64,000 nucleotides of DNA from Canna indica. Lineage: Eukaryota > Streptophyta > Magnoliopsida > Zingiberales > Cannaceae. The stretch is from contig CP136893.1 of the NCBI GenBank assembly GCA_034359265.1, positions 48,061,501 to 48,125,500 on the forward strand, in the 5' to 3' direction. Positions 38,614 to 51,423 of the stretch are shown piece after piece. A model generated the notes under the pieces. It was not told the DNA's origin, did no database searches, and was given only the letters and a program-made list of their open reading frames with translations. The first letter of the stretch is position 1, and every line of letters starts with the position of its first letter. The position numbers and the translations under genes were made by a program.

Positions 38614-40211
38614 CAGGTCTAACGACAGCGTGGCCCACTGACGCAATCTCAAGACCCCTGCCACTCGGGTCTAACATCGGCGTGGCTCACTGGTGTAATC
38701 TCAAGACCCTATATCCACTCGCTGAGTCGAGCAATAGTCATGCCGGCTAAAGATGCTCCTTAGCCCAGCCATCGCAAGCACAGCACACTCAATGCACAAT
38801 GTGTTCCACTAGTCATTAAACACCTCCCGAGCTTGCACCCTTACCCAGCCCTACCCCGGGCTCTGTCAGAACAATATCTAAGTGTTACCCTTCCTAGGTG
38901 CAAACACCTAATGTCTCTATGTTCAAAATGTTATCATTTACTCTCTGGTAATCTACGTCATCTACTAGAGAAGCTCTGCACGAAGCTTTAAGTCCATAGT
39001 GCTAAACAATAATTTCTAATTTTTCTTTACATTGGTTCATGTCAGAAGTTGCATCTACTCGTCTATTTTTAGCACTACTCAAAGAGAATAATTGCAATAA
39101 ATATTATATCACAACATACTATGAATAAGACAATTTAACAATTAAAACACAACAATTATCTATTTAATCCTAGCAATTAAATACTTGAATTCTACATTTA
39201 CATGTCTAATTTCAGCACATTAAAATTAAATTACAGCAAGGTCATGATAATGTAGGAATCCAAAAGTAGGTGTTCTATGTGAGAAAAATAGCCTACAAGC
39301 AAGATATAATTCTATTCTTTTATGTATCTTACCCTTACATGTCGATTACTTAGGAAACATATTTTCCTACTCTAAATCCTCCTCTTCCCCACATGGCCGA
39401 ACCCTTCAACATGGGATTCCCCCATGAAGCCCGGCCCTTAGGGGTTAAGGAATTTTTTTCCTTCCATGTTCTATGTTTTCCTTGATCTCTACGACAAATA
39501 AACATATAAGGGAACGAGATCTACATGTTTAAACAACTAGAGGAATTTAGGGAAAATATTGGCATGACACTTCCCTTTTCCCTCTATTCGGCCAACACTC
39601 TAAATCCAAGAAAACACCGCAGAAAAATCACAAATCAATCATAGATTGCATAAGGAAGACTCAAGATCAAGAAATCTCAAGAAAACGACAAGAAATCAAC
39701 ACAAGAATCATCAATTCCACCATCACAAGGGTTTGGCTAAGGCTTCACCCCTAATCCAATGTTCTACCACTCACCTTTGACTAGAAGGAAGGAAAGGAAG
39801 AGATGAAGTTGTTCCTGATCTCCGATGATGACACCAAGCTCCGGCACCGCCTCTCGCTTTCTCCCTCCTCTCACCCACCTCAATCCACGTGTAGCTCCTT
39901 TTGAGCCGTACGGCGGCGGGTGAGGGGTTTAAGTATTTTATTTTACAATTATACCCTTCTCACTTAAGTTTTCTACCCGACTCAACCCACACTCGAATTG
40001 AGCCCCAATTGAACTCGTGAACCCGGTTCTAACCCAACATGAGTCCACAACAGATTTTAAAATATAAAAGAACAATTTATAGAGCCATACAAATTAAGGT
40101 AAACCCGACCATACCTTCTAATCGCGGTGATCTCGCGACTCATCCCAGCTAGTCCCCTAACCGACTCGCTGAACCAACAAAAAATTAAATTAGAAATTAT
40201 CGGGTAATACA
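38614..40211 (-). repeat. Outer LTR, right piece (reverse strand)
   Basis: Reverse-strand LTR, 5' to middle portion, ending GGTAATACA at 40211 (complement of the TGTATTACC start) and followed by the target duplication GGGGT (40212-40216). Together with 26412-26655 it is one LTR that lost part of its middle where the inner LTR sits. Confidence 0.7.
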
Positions 40212-40216
40212 GGGGT

Positions 40217-40310
40217 TGCGTTTGATCGGATTATAGGCTTTATCAATGGAATTCTATCACCAGATAACAAGTTTGATCCAACTTTTTTGATGAGGGCTCT
40301 TTCTTGTTGT
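40217..40310 (+). pseudogene. CACTA transposase remnant, right part
   Basis: Continues the frame cut at 26411: TTTGATCGGATTATAGG... to ATAACAAGTTTGATCCAACTTT matches 53720-53785 of the CACTA transposase (DRIAGLINGMLP, NNKFEPTF). Homology ends near 40300. Confidence 0.7.
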
Positions 40311-40326
40311 AGGTAGATTGTAGTCC

Positions 40327-41127
40327 ATGTTGGACGAGCCAATTTTATGTGGTTGCCTTAGGATCAAGAGGGAGTGCACTCCTGCACGTGGCAGAGGAAA
40401 GGATTTGATGGTGGATGATTCTCCTTTAGGGCCTAGTCAGCCGGCGTTGTTGCCAACTTCAGAGTTCCTAGTATTGGAGGGCTTAGAAGTTCAGGGTGCA
40501 GGAATCCCTAGCCCTCGGTCTTTGGGCATAGTGGAGTTGTATTGCCTTTCTAGCTTGACTCCTCTTGCTTTGCTTTCATGGTTGGAGGAGCAGGCTGGGA
40601 GTCCTCATATTGGCAGAGGTCTGTCATTCTACAAAGGTACGACTTCAACAAGGGATAAAGCCTTGGCGCCGAGTGTGGTGGCCGCGGGAGGTTCGCTGAA
40701 GTCGGCTCAACAGTTGGCCATGGTCCTGTACATGGGTGGTTCTTTTTGCCCAGAGGACCAGGTAGGCTTGCTAGAGGAGGTGGAGATGTGGACTCAATTG
40801 GCGATCCTAATTGGTAGACTGTGGGAGAAATCTGAGGCTTGAGCGTGGGAGACTGAGATGTCGAAGCTTGAGTTGGCCGAGGTTATGAGGGTGAACACCC
40901 ATGAGATTGAGCATTTGAATGCTACATTTGCAGAGTTAGTTGCTCGACTAAGGGGGATGGAAGAGGAGTGTAGAAAGGAGCTGGAAAAGGTTCACCATGG
41001 AAGAGGACCATGCTCGGGTGATCAAGCCGAGCTCGACGAAGAGTGTAAGGCAGGACTACACAAGGGGTTATATAAGGGCTTTAAGGTCGAAAGTAGTGGT
41101 GCGATGGCCAATGAGCCAGGCTGGTGA
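40327..41127 (+). pseudogene. Opposite-strand extra frame of the Tat-type element
   Basis: Forward frame of 266 codons with one TGA (40840-40842). Residues ~1-175 are Leu/Pro-rich without a known domain; ~180-235 form a predicted coiled coil (LELAEVMRVNTHEIEHLNATFAELV begins it, then RLRGMEEECRKELEKV). The last ~30 codons overlap the ~180-bp tandem repeats. The Tat gag and protease lie on the opposite strand. Several Tat-lineage elements carry an extra reading frame in antisense between pol and the 3' LTR, next to tandem repeats, and this fits that place. Product function unknown. Confidence 0.5.
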
Positions 41128-41336
41128 AAACCGAGTCCTGCTCATGTAAGCGCTTTGAACCAGAACTAGCGGCTATGGGGGCCGAGGACCACGCCTGGGG
41201 GATCAAGCCGAGCTCGCCAAGGAGAATAAGGTAGGACCACGCGAGGGGTCGTGTAAGAGCTTTGAGGCCGGAAGTAGTGGTGCGATGACCAATGAACCAT
41301 GTTGGTGAAAACTGAGTCATGCACGTTGTCACACCC
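41030..41336. repeat. Tat 3'-region ~180-bp tandem repeats, left part
   Basis: About 1.6 units of the repeat that continues at 59712, split by the chromovirus insertion. Each unit holds two related ~90-bp halves starting CGTGTAAGGGCTyTrAGGCCG. Ends with the target site CACGT (41332-41336). Confidence 0.8.
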
Positions 41337-44300
41337 CAAAGCCCATATGACAGGCCAGGGTACGCCATGTACCTTAAGCCAAACACAAACCAAACCACAT
41401 ATACAACAAAAACATACTTGAACATTTAATAACATCTCAAGGATTTTTAAAAGACATTTATTTTCAAGAAAAATCCCAAAACCACCAACTCAATAAATAG
41501 CTAAATGTTTAAATCAATTTCAAAGTTTAATTACTAAACAAGAACACCTCAAAGTAATAAAAAATGCGAAAACATAAATAAACCAAGTCGACATGACTCA
41601 ATAACTCAAGAAAAAGAAATCAACTCGGTATCCCCCTCGACCACGACATGTCACGAGACCCACTTCCCTGCCGCCACCTGTCGCGCTACTACACCCTGGT
41701 ATCTCTCTAATCTAACTCAGGTGCTGCAAAACAACAAAACGAGGGATACGTCCAACTAGGACTTAGTGAGTAGATCAGTCCTCAATTTCACCATATATCA
41801 TTATCATGAAAATCAAATATCATATGATTAAGCATAAGAAATATAAAGCATAATTTTTGGAGCATTTATTTTAGCAAAGCAATCATCCACATCATTGTGT
41901 AGGAACCTGCAAGAAATATGTCACAATATATAAATATGCCAAATGCAACAAACACATGCTCAACCCAGACCTGTCGATCCTCATCGCCATAGAGGGTAGG
42001 TAGTCGACATGGCCCCCGATCTACCACCCAATCGGTGTCGTCTCTTTGGGGTATGCTCTCCCCTTACCGACACCGCTCTTCTGATCCGTCTCTTTGGGGC
42101 ATACGTTCCCCTCACCGATCGAGTCTCTAGACTATCTCTTTGGGGGTATAATCTCCCCTCACAAGTCGGACTTCCAGAATAAGGCCAACACTGTCTCTTT
42201 GGGGCATACCCTCCCCTCACCAGCGAGGCTTCCGAGAAATTCAACAAACACATCACAACATCACACATGCAGGTATATAACATAAGATAAATGTGCTATC
42301 AATAGGTACGTAAATGGGTTTGTCAAGGGCATACCTCAACCTCCACCTCCTCCCATCATCCATCACAACCAGACTCAAATAAATATATATATATATATAT
42401 ATATATGGAAATACTGCTAAAAATCATGATTTCACAGCATATACAATAATCATGAAAATAAGGTATAGCACGTCCAATCATCGTAAGAAAAGCAAGTATA
42501 TATAGCATAAAACAATACAACACCGCTAAGTTACCCTACACAGTTTAAGCCCGTCTTAGCCACCCTAGTCGTGTACCCTAGGGCCGGTCTACCCCTCCAC
42601 TCGAGTGCTCTAGGGGCATAGAGGGTTTGCCCCCCCTTGGGTTCCCTAAGGGTCGGCTCACCCTAAAGTCATCCTAGGGTTCTAGGGTCACTAGGTGTCT
42701 CTAGGGTCCTCAATTCCCTACTTGTATGTCTCTACAATTTCCCTAAAGTATAGAGTAATTCAAGGTCCTAAAGTATGTTCCTTAGGCGTAAAATCCTAAT
42801 TTTATTTTTCCCAAATCTGTCCCTAATTGGCCAGCCACCCTAGGGCTTCTAAAAGGGCCCTAAAGGGGGCGACATACCCTAGTGTTGGGATGGGAAGAAG
42901 AAGCATAGCGGAAAAAGCGATTTAAAAAATTCAAAACATCCCTAAACCAACGATCAACTTTAGCAATCTTTAAGGAATTCAATCTATGAGAAGAAGGAGA
43001 AGATATACCTTATACCGCAAATAGTATGGCTACTCCTATCCCCGTATCAAGATGCACACGCACACGTCCTCCAAGGAAGGTCCACACCAAGCGTCTCGCA
43101 ACAATGGGGCAGCGAACACCGAGACTCGTTGTTGCTCAATGGAGAGGCAATCTCAACCCTGAAACGCACCAAGGTGAAGCCGGCCCTTACACCAAGAACC
43201 GAGCACCAAAAGGGAGGAAGAGGGGATGAGAAAACCATGAAATGAGGAGGAAGATGAAGGAATACCTCGCTGTCCTTCATGGATTCCTAGAAGAAGGTGA
43301 AGTAGATGACACACCCAAGAGGAAGAGACCTTCAATCAGCTTCACAAAACCGGGGAAGGAAGCTTTAGATGACCGGCCACCCAAGGAGATGAAGATGAGT
43401 TATTGGAGCTTTTCTCTTCAGGAAGCCTCTCAAAAATACAATCCTAAACCTTCTCCAAGATGAGTAACCAATTTGCTTAGCCCCATTGAAGGAGGTTAGG
43501 CCATATATTTATAAGAGGCATAGGTTGCCACCTAGGTAGACCCCCCCCCCTCCTTTTAAATCCTTTCCCCGAAATTTAAAATTCCAGGGTTTACCTCCAA
43601 AACAATAATTTATATTTAATGGATTTATAATTAATTCAAAATTAATTTAATCCAACTAATATAAACTTTAATTTATATCTATAAATTAAATTCTTATTGA
43701 TTAGGATTTATCATGAGCCAATCCCTATAATTTAGGGATACCCTACAAATTACGGTTACCAAGGAACTCCTTCCTCGTGTATACGTTTCTATAGAAAAAT
43801 ATCTTTCCTATCATGTCTGTAAACGAGATCCGTGATCGTGTTGCAACATGTCCATGCTAGTAGATGTATAGTGCCGTATTCGGACTTTATCTCATAAGGT
43901 CTGTAACGAGGTTAGCCTATTGTGTCTAACCCATTGGGCCCCACACTAAGCCAGTAGTGAGTTGTGCATAACGGAGAGTCGGATCCGATAGAACGACTTC
44001 TATTCGAATATTACAATCCACCACTAAACCCCTTTAATGTGGTCAGGAGAGACTCCACTCACAAGTGAAGTTTGACGTCTAACAACGTGTCATAACTACC
44101 CAGATAGTATGAGGTTCAATCTACAGGGATCGAACACCCTTCGGTGATTAGTTACCCTACAACTAAGTCCCTCGGTTACAACGTTTCGATATCGGCTAGG
44201 GTACGGAAGAAGTGTCAAACCCTAATACCGATTCATATGTATTCCACCCGCCAAGATGTCATATCAATAATGAAACAACATAAACATCTTCCTAACTTTC

Positions 44301-45272
44301 ATATCTACTTTGGATAGAGATTCTTGAGTCAACACTTGCAGGGACATATAGGACATTATCTCCTCTCACTAGGAGTAACCGATTCCATGTTGGTCGGTCA
44401 CCTATCTCCATGAATGCTTCCCAATGCCGAGTAATACCCGGCACATGACACTGAGGGCACATAGGGATAGGACGAAGGCAATGGGTTGTCACTCACAAGG
44501 TAACCATTACAACCTAAGGTCCAAGGACTGCTTGCACCTACTATCAACCGAGGAACATCCTATTGACACTCATGTAAGGATTCCATTTTGTGTTCCTCGA
44601 GCAGGTCCGTTCAGTGAACTCATTCCCTAATGAGCACCTGCACTTGTACATTAATGATGACTCATAGGTAACTATGAGATCAGCTACCCCTTATCGTATA
44701 GGGCATGTACCAAGTGCACTAGTCTATCAGGAATCACCGATCCCCTAATTGGTGGTCCTACGACTCCAAACATTTAGAACATGGGCATCCGGATTCAAAG
44801 TCTCACTGACATGATCTCATCATTGCCTCAGAATCATTTGCCCGTGTTAATGGGGTTCATCACAATCTTTATGAATAAAGATGCAAGATATGATGAAAAA
44901 GTTGCCTTATTAAGTTGATTACCCTTGAATAGTCCCTAAACACATCGACATGTGATTGGGTTCAAGGGCACTATTCCTTTCACAAATTACCAAAACGCTC
45001 TCACTTATTCGCCTGACTTCTAAAATCCATAACTAATTCATTCTAACTTTGGTTCGAGTTCCGATTGAACCGATAAATTCGTCTTGAGACACTCTATCAT
45101 ATTAGCATGCTAAACCACATAAACAACATAAATATACTTTTTCTAAAAAAAAATTCCATATATAAAGCTTACCCGAATTGAATTCCGTGGCTCTATGCCA
45201 ATCCGCGCTAACTCGGGCCCATGATCTCCTACTTAAGAATAAAATATTATTTTAGGATTTTTGGGCATAATA
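41337..45272 (-). repeat. Left (3') LTR of the chromovirus, with inserted repeat
   Basis: Starts TGTCACACCCC at 41337, aligns with 49153-51423 plus 59639-59711, and ends ATAATA at 45272 (CA changed to TA), against the complement of a polypurine tract (45273-45290). Contains four TCTCTTTGGGG modules (42036-42225; counterpart 49868-50055) and a TA microsatellite (about 42383-42412) much longer than in the other LTR. Between 42893 and 44984 its sequence is replaced by an unrelated repeat. Confidence 0.8.
42893..44984. repeat. LTR-like insertion within the left chromovirus LTR
   Basis: Absent from the right LTR. Begins TGTTGGGATG and ends CCTTTCACA, the TG...CA form of an LTR, 2.09 kb, with no coding domain. 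No target duplication: the flanks are CCTAG and AATTA, and about 510 bp of the host LTR are missing here, so insertion went with a deletion. A probable solo LTR of a Copia-type element. Includes a C run at about 43543-43552. Confidence 0.45.
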
Positions 45273-45478
45273 ATTCCTCCCCCCTTAAAGAAAATTAATC
45301 CTCGAATTTTTATATGAAGAAAAGAAGCTCACCTCGGCATCAAAAAGGTACGGGTACTTCTCTCTCATATCCTGCTCGACCTCCTAAGTGGCCTCCTTCC
45401 CTGAGTGGTGCTCCCAACAAACTTTCACCAAGGGGACCTCCTCGGACCTCAACTTCTTCACCTGCTTGTCTAGGATCT

Positions 45479-46060
45479 CTACAATCCGCTATAAGAAATG
45501 GTCGGATCAACCTCCACCGTAGCCATATCTAGAATATGGGACTCATCCCGAACATACAGCTTAAGCATGGAGACGTGGAAGATAGGATGCACTCGATCCA
45601 TGCTAGGTGCTAGAGCCAACTCATAAGCAATCGCTCCTCTGCGCCGCAAAATAGGAAAAGGTCCAATGAATCTAGGGCTCAACTTTCCCTTCCTCCCAAA
45701 GCGCACAACCCCCTTCATAGGGGACACCTTCAGGAAGACCGACTCCCCTTCCTGAAACTCCACATCGCAGGCTTTACCATCAGCATACATCTTCTGGCGA
45801 CTCTGAGATGCTAAAAGTCGCTCCTTGTTCAGCTTCAACAACCTTGTGGGTCTCAAGTGTTCGGCCTTTACCTGCTGACAGACCAAACATCTGGATACGA
45901 ACTCTGCTACCTCCCACTTCATTCCTTTCCACCAGTAGTGTTATCTCAGATCTCTGTACATCTTGGTGGTCCCCGGATGCATAGTGTAAGTGGAACAGTG
46001 GGCCACCTCTAGTACCCACCTACAAACTTCTGCTATGTCTGGTACCACGATCCTATCCCT
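45479..46060 (-). pseudogene. Chromovirus integrase remnant (ends only)
   Basis: Reverse strand: the H2C2 zinc-binding end (KWEVAEFVSRCLVCQQVKAEH) is joined directly to the integrase C-terminal part (SRQKMYADGKACDVEFQEGE, then FGRKGKLSPRFIGPFPILRR and PIFHVSMLKLYV). The catalytic core between them is deleted, so it could not integrate. The GKLSPRFIGPF and HVSML motifs place it in the Tekay/Del-type chromoviruses. No chromodomain is seen after it. Confidence 0.85.
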
Positions 46061-47220
46061 GGATCTAAGAATCCCCTCGGAGTCCACTCTGAAACCCTCT
46101 GCATCACCTCTCATAGCTAGATGCTTCGTGAGAGAACAAAAAGTATCCTCACCCTGAGCCGTTCGTAGAATATCAACCAAAGTGGACTGTACATGCATGT
46201 GTGCCACCAATCCACCTGAACCAGCCACAGACAACAAATCCCCTGAGCCCAGGCTCACCGCTAGATCTCTGGCCAGTGATTTCCTACTCATGGACAAGTG
46301 GGCTAAGCTCCCCATCGACTTCCTACTCAAAGCATCTGTTACTGTATTTGCCTTTCCTCGGTGATACTGAATTGTGCAGCCATAATCTTTTAATAGCACA
46401 AGCCATCCCTGCTGCGTCAAGTTCATATCCTTCTGAGAAAGTAGATATTGGAGGCTCTTGTGATTGGTGAATATGTCACATGTCTCCCTATATAAGTAGT
46501 GACGCCACAGCTTCAAGACAAAGACTGTGGCCGCCAACTCCAAATCATAATTCAAATAATTCTTCTCATGAGTTTTCAGCTGTCTAGATGCGTATGCGAA
46601 CACTCTGTCGTGCTGCATCAGAACGCAGCCCAATCCAACTCCAGAAGCATCACAATAGACTGCAAATCCTCCCGACCCCGATGGTAGTCAAGCAGTCTTT
46701 GAGCTTTTGAGTTAGGCGTGTGAACGGGGCGGCAATCTTAGAGAAATTTTCTACGAACTTTCTAGAGTAGCAGGCCAACCCCAAGAACCTGCGGACCTTG
46801 ATCACGCTGGCTCTCCTAGTTATGAACTGCCTTAATCTTCGTAGGATCAACTTTCACACCATCCCGGGATACAATATGCCCCAGAAATCCCACGCTGGTC
46901 AACCAGAACTCACACTTTGAGAATTTTGCAAAGAGCTGGTGTTGTCTAAGGGTCTCCAGAACTACGCTCAAGTGCTCCCTGTGCTCCGCCTCGCTCCTGG
47001 AATATACTAGAATTTCATTAATGAAGACTATGACAAATCTGTCTAGAAAGTCCTCGAACACCCAGTTCATCAGCTCCATGACGGCTGCTGGGGCATTAGT
47101 AAGCTCAAAGGACATGACCAGGAACTCATAGTGTCCATACTGCGTCCGAAAAGCAGTCTTCTGGATATCCTGATCCCTGATCCTCAACTGATGATACCCT
47201 GTCCTCAGATCGATCTTTGA
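46061..47220 (-). pseudogene. Chromovirus reverse transcriptase and RNase H
   Basis: Reverse strand: RT from ~47220 ([28 protein letters not shown]), the catalytic box as [10 protein letters not shown] where FIDD is expected (both Asp lost), then [18 protein letters not shown] frame change near 46830 leads to the thumb (VRRFLGLACYSRKF), then RNase H from ~46650 (GCVLMQHDRVFAYASRQLK, YDLELAATVFVLKLWRHYLY). One frameshift and stops near 46680. The enzyme would be inactive. Confidence 0.88.
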
Positions 47221-47264
47221 GAACTACTAAGTCCCCTGCAACTTATCAAATAAGTTCTTGATTG

Positions 47265-48934
47265 TCACCTTAAGTTCTTGACAACTGGAGTACTCTCAAT
47301 GTTGTTGGCCGAGCCCTCGCCGATAACATCTATAGAGACAAAAGCCAAGAAGGTCTGACAACCACCCACCATCAGCTTGCGGGCATGGAGAGCAGAGATC
47401 ACCCTTATAGAGTCCCCTCGCCCATCGCCCTGAAAGGTAAAGGGTGGTAGTCTAGGCATGCAAAATGTAACCTCAACTTTTTCTTTCCCCAACCTCAACG
47501 CCAGCAACTCAAATAGGAATGAATGAGTAGCACCTGGATTGAACAGTGCATAAGAAGGTAATGTACTAATAGAAATGATACCTGTCACCACTGAATTGGA
47601 TGCCTCTGTGCCCTCAGGAGCCAAAGCAAAGACACGAGCACGTAGCCTCCTTGGGCCCGCCGTGCACTGCTATCCGGTCCCCTGAGCCTAAGTTCGCTGC
47701 GCCACTGAGGCTATCGACATACGAGATCTCCCTTTGGGTGGTAATGTTGCTTGACCGCCTACAGGGCAGTCCCTCTTGATATGGCCTGGCTGGCCACACC
47801 CAAAACAGGTACTCGGACCATAGCAAGCTCCTCTATGCTTCCTCCCGCACTGTTCACACTCTAGCACCTTGCCTCTCTAGCCTCCTGGTATTGTGGCGCT
47901 CTGAGTAGACATCAGTGGTCTCATCCGCGTATATCCTCTGAAATTCCCATGCCCTTGGTTCTACAGGCGTGCCATCCCGGTGCCGGCACCCTCAGACTGG
48001 GTACGCCTGTCCTCCTGACGGTGTTGCCTAAACCTCTTCCGGGCTGGTCCATCCTGCCGATCAGTAGGTACCATGGCTTCCTTCCACATTGCCTCGTCCA
48101 CCACCTGCACAAAGGTAGTGTCCTCGGTGTAGTGTATTGATCTACTAATATGTACCCTCATACCCTCCGTGAACCGCCTCACCAAGTCAGTCTCAGTCAC
48201 CACTAGAGATGGGTGGTAACAGTACAACCGTGTGAATTCGATCTCATACTCCGACACCGGCATATTGTTGGTCTAGCGAAGCTGTTCGAACTCCCTAGCC
48301 CGCCTCTCGCGGACATTCCTGGGTAGGTACTTCTCAATGATAGCAGTCTAGAATTCTCCCCATGTAGGGGCTGGTGCATGAGTCCCCCTACGCGCCGCGC
48401 CGCGCCCTCCATGACTGGTGCCACTTTTTCGCTGGGCCTCTAAGCTGCAACCCAACTATATGCGCCATCACCTCAGAGGAACACTCCAAGACCGAGCATA
48501 ATTAACTCTGTATAGTCATTTAGGAATGTTGTCACCTCCACTGCCTGATCCATGCTTGTGAATACTGGTGGCTTCAGTTTTACAAAATCCATGTACAACG
48601 AGTTGCGTACCATCGGCTCTCGCCGGTCCTCCTCCATGTATCCAGACTAAATCAGCTCGACCAACTCGGTCACTGCGGGTGCCACTGGTGGTACAGGTGA
48701 GGTCCGCTGCTGCACTAGCTCCCGCTCCTTACGAAACTCCTCTCACTCCCTATGGAACTCCTCCCGTTCTCGATAGAATTCATCCTGTTCTCTGCGAAGC
48801 TCCCCAGTCAGCTCCATCACCTAAGTCACTAGCAATACAACTCTGGGATCTCGCGCTGCCTCCTCTTGAGCCACCTGGCTGGTGGCATGGCCTCGGCCTC
48901 GTCTGCCAACGGAGTTACTTCCGCTTCCGCTCAT
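47265..48934 (-). pseudogene. Chromovirus gag and protease
   Basis: Gag begins at ATG 48934-48932 (MSGSGSNSVGRRGRGHATSQ), with stops near 48820, 48650 and 48480. It includes ASMDQ/AVEVTTFLNDYTEL-type core sequence, the YEIEFTRLYCYHPSLV and DLVRRFTEGMR segments, and a zinc knuckle CFGCGQPGHIKRDC near 47800 in a shifted frame. Protease follows from 47624 with NPGATHSFLF where DSGATHSF is usual, so the catalytic Asp is lost. Gag would form the particle; protease would process the polyprotein. Confidence 0.82.
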
Positions 48935-49137
48935 CACGACATCATCATATACCTCAATTTCGTTTAACAAGAAAGCAACTACTACACAATTTCAATATAT
49001 GAACAACAACTCAAATCAAAAATATGTACCATCGCTGGTGAGCAGGTTCAGATGTTGATCTCGTGACTAGGACATACCATAAGTGAACACGCTAGCAATG
49101 CCCCCATACAATACCTACTATTCCATTGTCGAACCTC

Positions 49138-49149
49138 GCTCTGATACTA
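49138..49149 (-). other. Primer binding site of the chromovirus
   Basis: Reverse strand TAGTATCAGAGC, one mismatch from TGGTATCAGAGC, complementary to the initiator methionine tRNA 3' end. It is 3 bp inside the right LTR boundary, which fixes this element as minus-strand. Confidence 0.8.
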
Positions 49150-49152
49150 CAT

Positions 49153-51423
49153 TGTCACACCCCAAATCCGGTATGACTGGCCAGGGTACGCCATGAACCC
49201 CGAAGCCTAACTTAAACCAAACCACATATACAACATAACTAGACCTGAACATTTGATAACATCTTAAGGATTTTTAAAAGACATAAATTTTGAAGAAAAA
49301 TCCCAAAACCACCAACTCAATAAATAGATATATGTTCAAATCAATTTCAAAGTTTAATTACTAAACAAGGACACCTAAAAGTAATTAAAAAATGCGAAAA
49401 CATAAATAAACTGAGTCGACATGACTCAACAACTCAAGAAAAAGAAACCAACTCAGTATCCCCCTCGACCACGACATGTCACAAGACCCGCTGCCCTACC
49501 GCCACCAGTCGCGCTACTGCACCCCGGTACCTCTCTAATCTAACTCAGGTGCTGCAAAACAATAGAATGAGGGGTAAGTCCAACTAGGACTTAGTGAGTA
49601 GATCAGTCCTCAATTTCACCATAGATCATCATCATGCAATTCAAATATCATATGATTAAGCATAAGAAATATAAAGCATAATATTTGGAGCATTTATTTT
49701 AGCAAAGTAATCATCCACGTCATCGAGTAGCAACTTTCAAGAAATATGTCACAACATATAAATATGCCCAATCCAACAACCACATGCTCAAACCGGACCC
49801 GTCGGTCCTCATCGCCATAGAGGGTAGGTAGTCGACGTGGCCCCCGATCTACCACCCAGTCGGTGTCGTCTCTTTGGGGTATGCTCTCCCCTCACTGATG
49901 CGTCTCTTTTGATCCATCTCTTTGGGGCATAAGTTCCTCTCACCGGTTGGTTCTCCGGACTGTCTCTTTGGGGGTATGATCTCCCCTCAACAGTCGGGCT
50001 TCCGGAATAAGGCCAACGCTGTCTCTTTGGGGCATACCCTACCCTCACCAGTGAGACTTCTGATAAATGCAACAAGCACATCACAATATCACACACGCAA
50101 GTATATAACATAAGATAAATGTGCTATCAACAGGTAGGTAAATGGGTATGTCAAGGGCATACCTCAACCTCCGCCTCCTCTCGTCATCCATCACAACCAC
50201 ACAAATATATATATATGGAAATAGTGCTAAAAATCATGATTTCATAGCATATACAACAATCATGAAAATAAGGTATAGCACATCCGATCATCGGAAGAAA
50301 AGAAAGTATGTATAGCATAAAACAAAACAACATCGCCAACTTTCCCTACTCATTTTAAACCCATCTTAGCCACCCTAGTCGTGTACCCTAGGACCGGCCT
50401 ACCCCTCCACCTGAGTGCTCTAGAGGCATAAAGGGTTCGGCCCCCATTGGGTTCCCTAAGGGTCGGCCCACCCTAAAGTCATCCTATGGTTCTAGGGTCA
50501 CTAGGTGCCTCTAGGGTCCTCAATTCCCTACTTGTATGTCTCTACAATTTCCCTAAAGTGTAGAATAATTCAAGGTACCCTAAAGTATGTTCCTTAGGTG
50601 TAAAAATCCTATTTTTATTTTTCTCAAATATGTCCCTAATTGGTCAGCCACCCTAGGGCTCCTAAAAGGGCCCTTAAGGGGGCGGCATACCCTAGTTCTT
50701 CCCCAAAACCCCTCCTTTCCCCAAGATCTGAAGCAAGCACCAAGAAACCTCAACAACCATCAAGAATCCTCAAGAAAACAACAAGAATTTGAAGAAGAAG
50801 GGGGCATCACAGCAAGGGTAGGGGCGGCCAAATCGCCCAAAACTCATTTCAATGGAATCACAGCAACAATAGGACAACCCTTGATATGAAAGCTCAACGA
50901 ATACGATGAAATTGAATTAAAAATCGAGAAAAGTCCATGACATAGGGGTGGTGGCATGGCTGATGAAAAGAGGGAAATAGGAAGGCCAATCCACTCACCT
51001 TTTTGGAGAAACCGAGAAGGAAAAAGAAGTGGGGGATCTTCCTACGTTGAACGCTGACGAACTCACGCAATCTTGGCTCCGACAGCTCCTCCTCCTCTTG
51101 GTGTCACCTCCTCTCCCTCCCTCCCTCTCTCTCTGATGGCATGTGGCAGAAAACAGTAGCCGTGCACCCCCTTTTAATAATTTATGGGCCCTAGTTGGTC
51201 CAAATTACCAAAATGCCCTCACTTATTCGTTCGACTTCTAAAATCCATGCCTAATTCATTCTAACTCCGTTTCGAGTTTTGATTGAACCGCTAAATTCAT
51301 CTCGAGAGCCTCTATCATATTAGCATGCTAAACCACAAAAACAAAATAAATATATTTTTCCTAATTTTTTTTCCATATATATAGAGCTAACCCGAATTGA
51401 ATTCCGTGGCTCTACGCCAATCT
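49153..51423 (-). repeat. Right (5') LTR of the chromovirus, main part
   Basis: Starts TGTCACACCCC; aligns with the left LTR from 41337. Interrupted at 51423 by the gag-only element and resumes at 59639. Holds the four TCTCTTTGGGG modules at 49868-50055. Short frames inside (e.g. 50587-50889) are not genes. Confidence 0.85.

Noticed and set aside
43026..43463. Possible small genes in the 42.9-45.0 kb insert
   Set aside because: Overlapping short frames on both strands, no domains, inside an LTR-like repeat.
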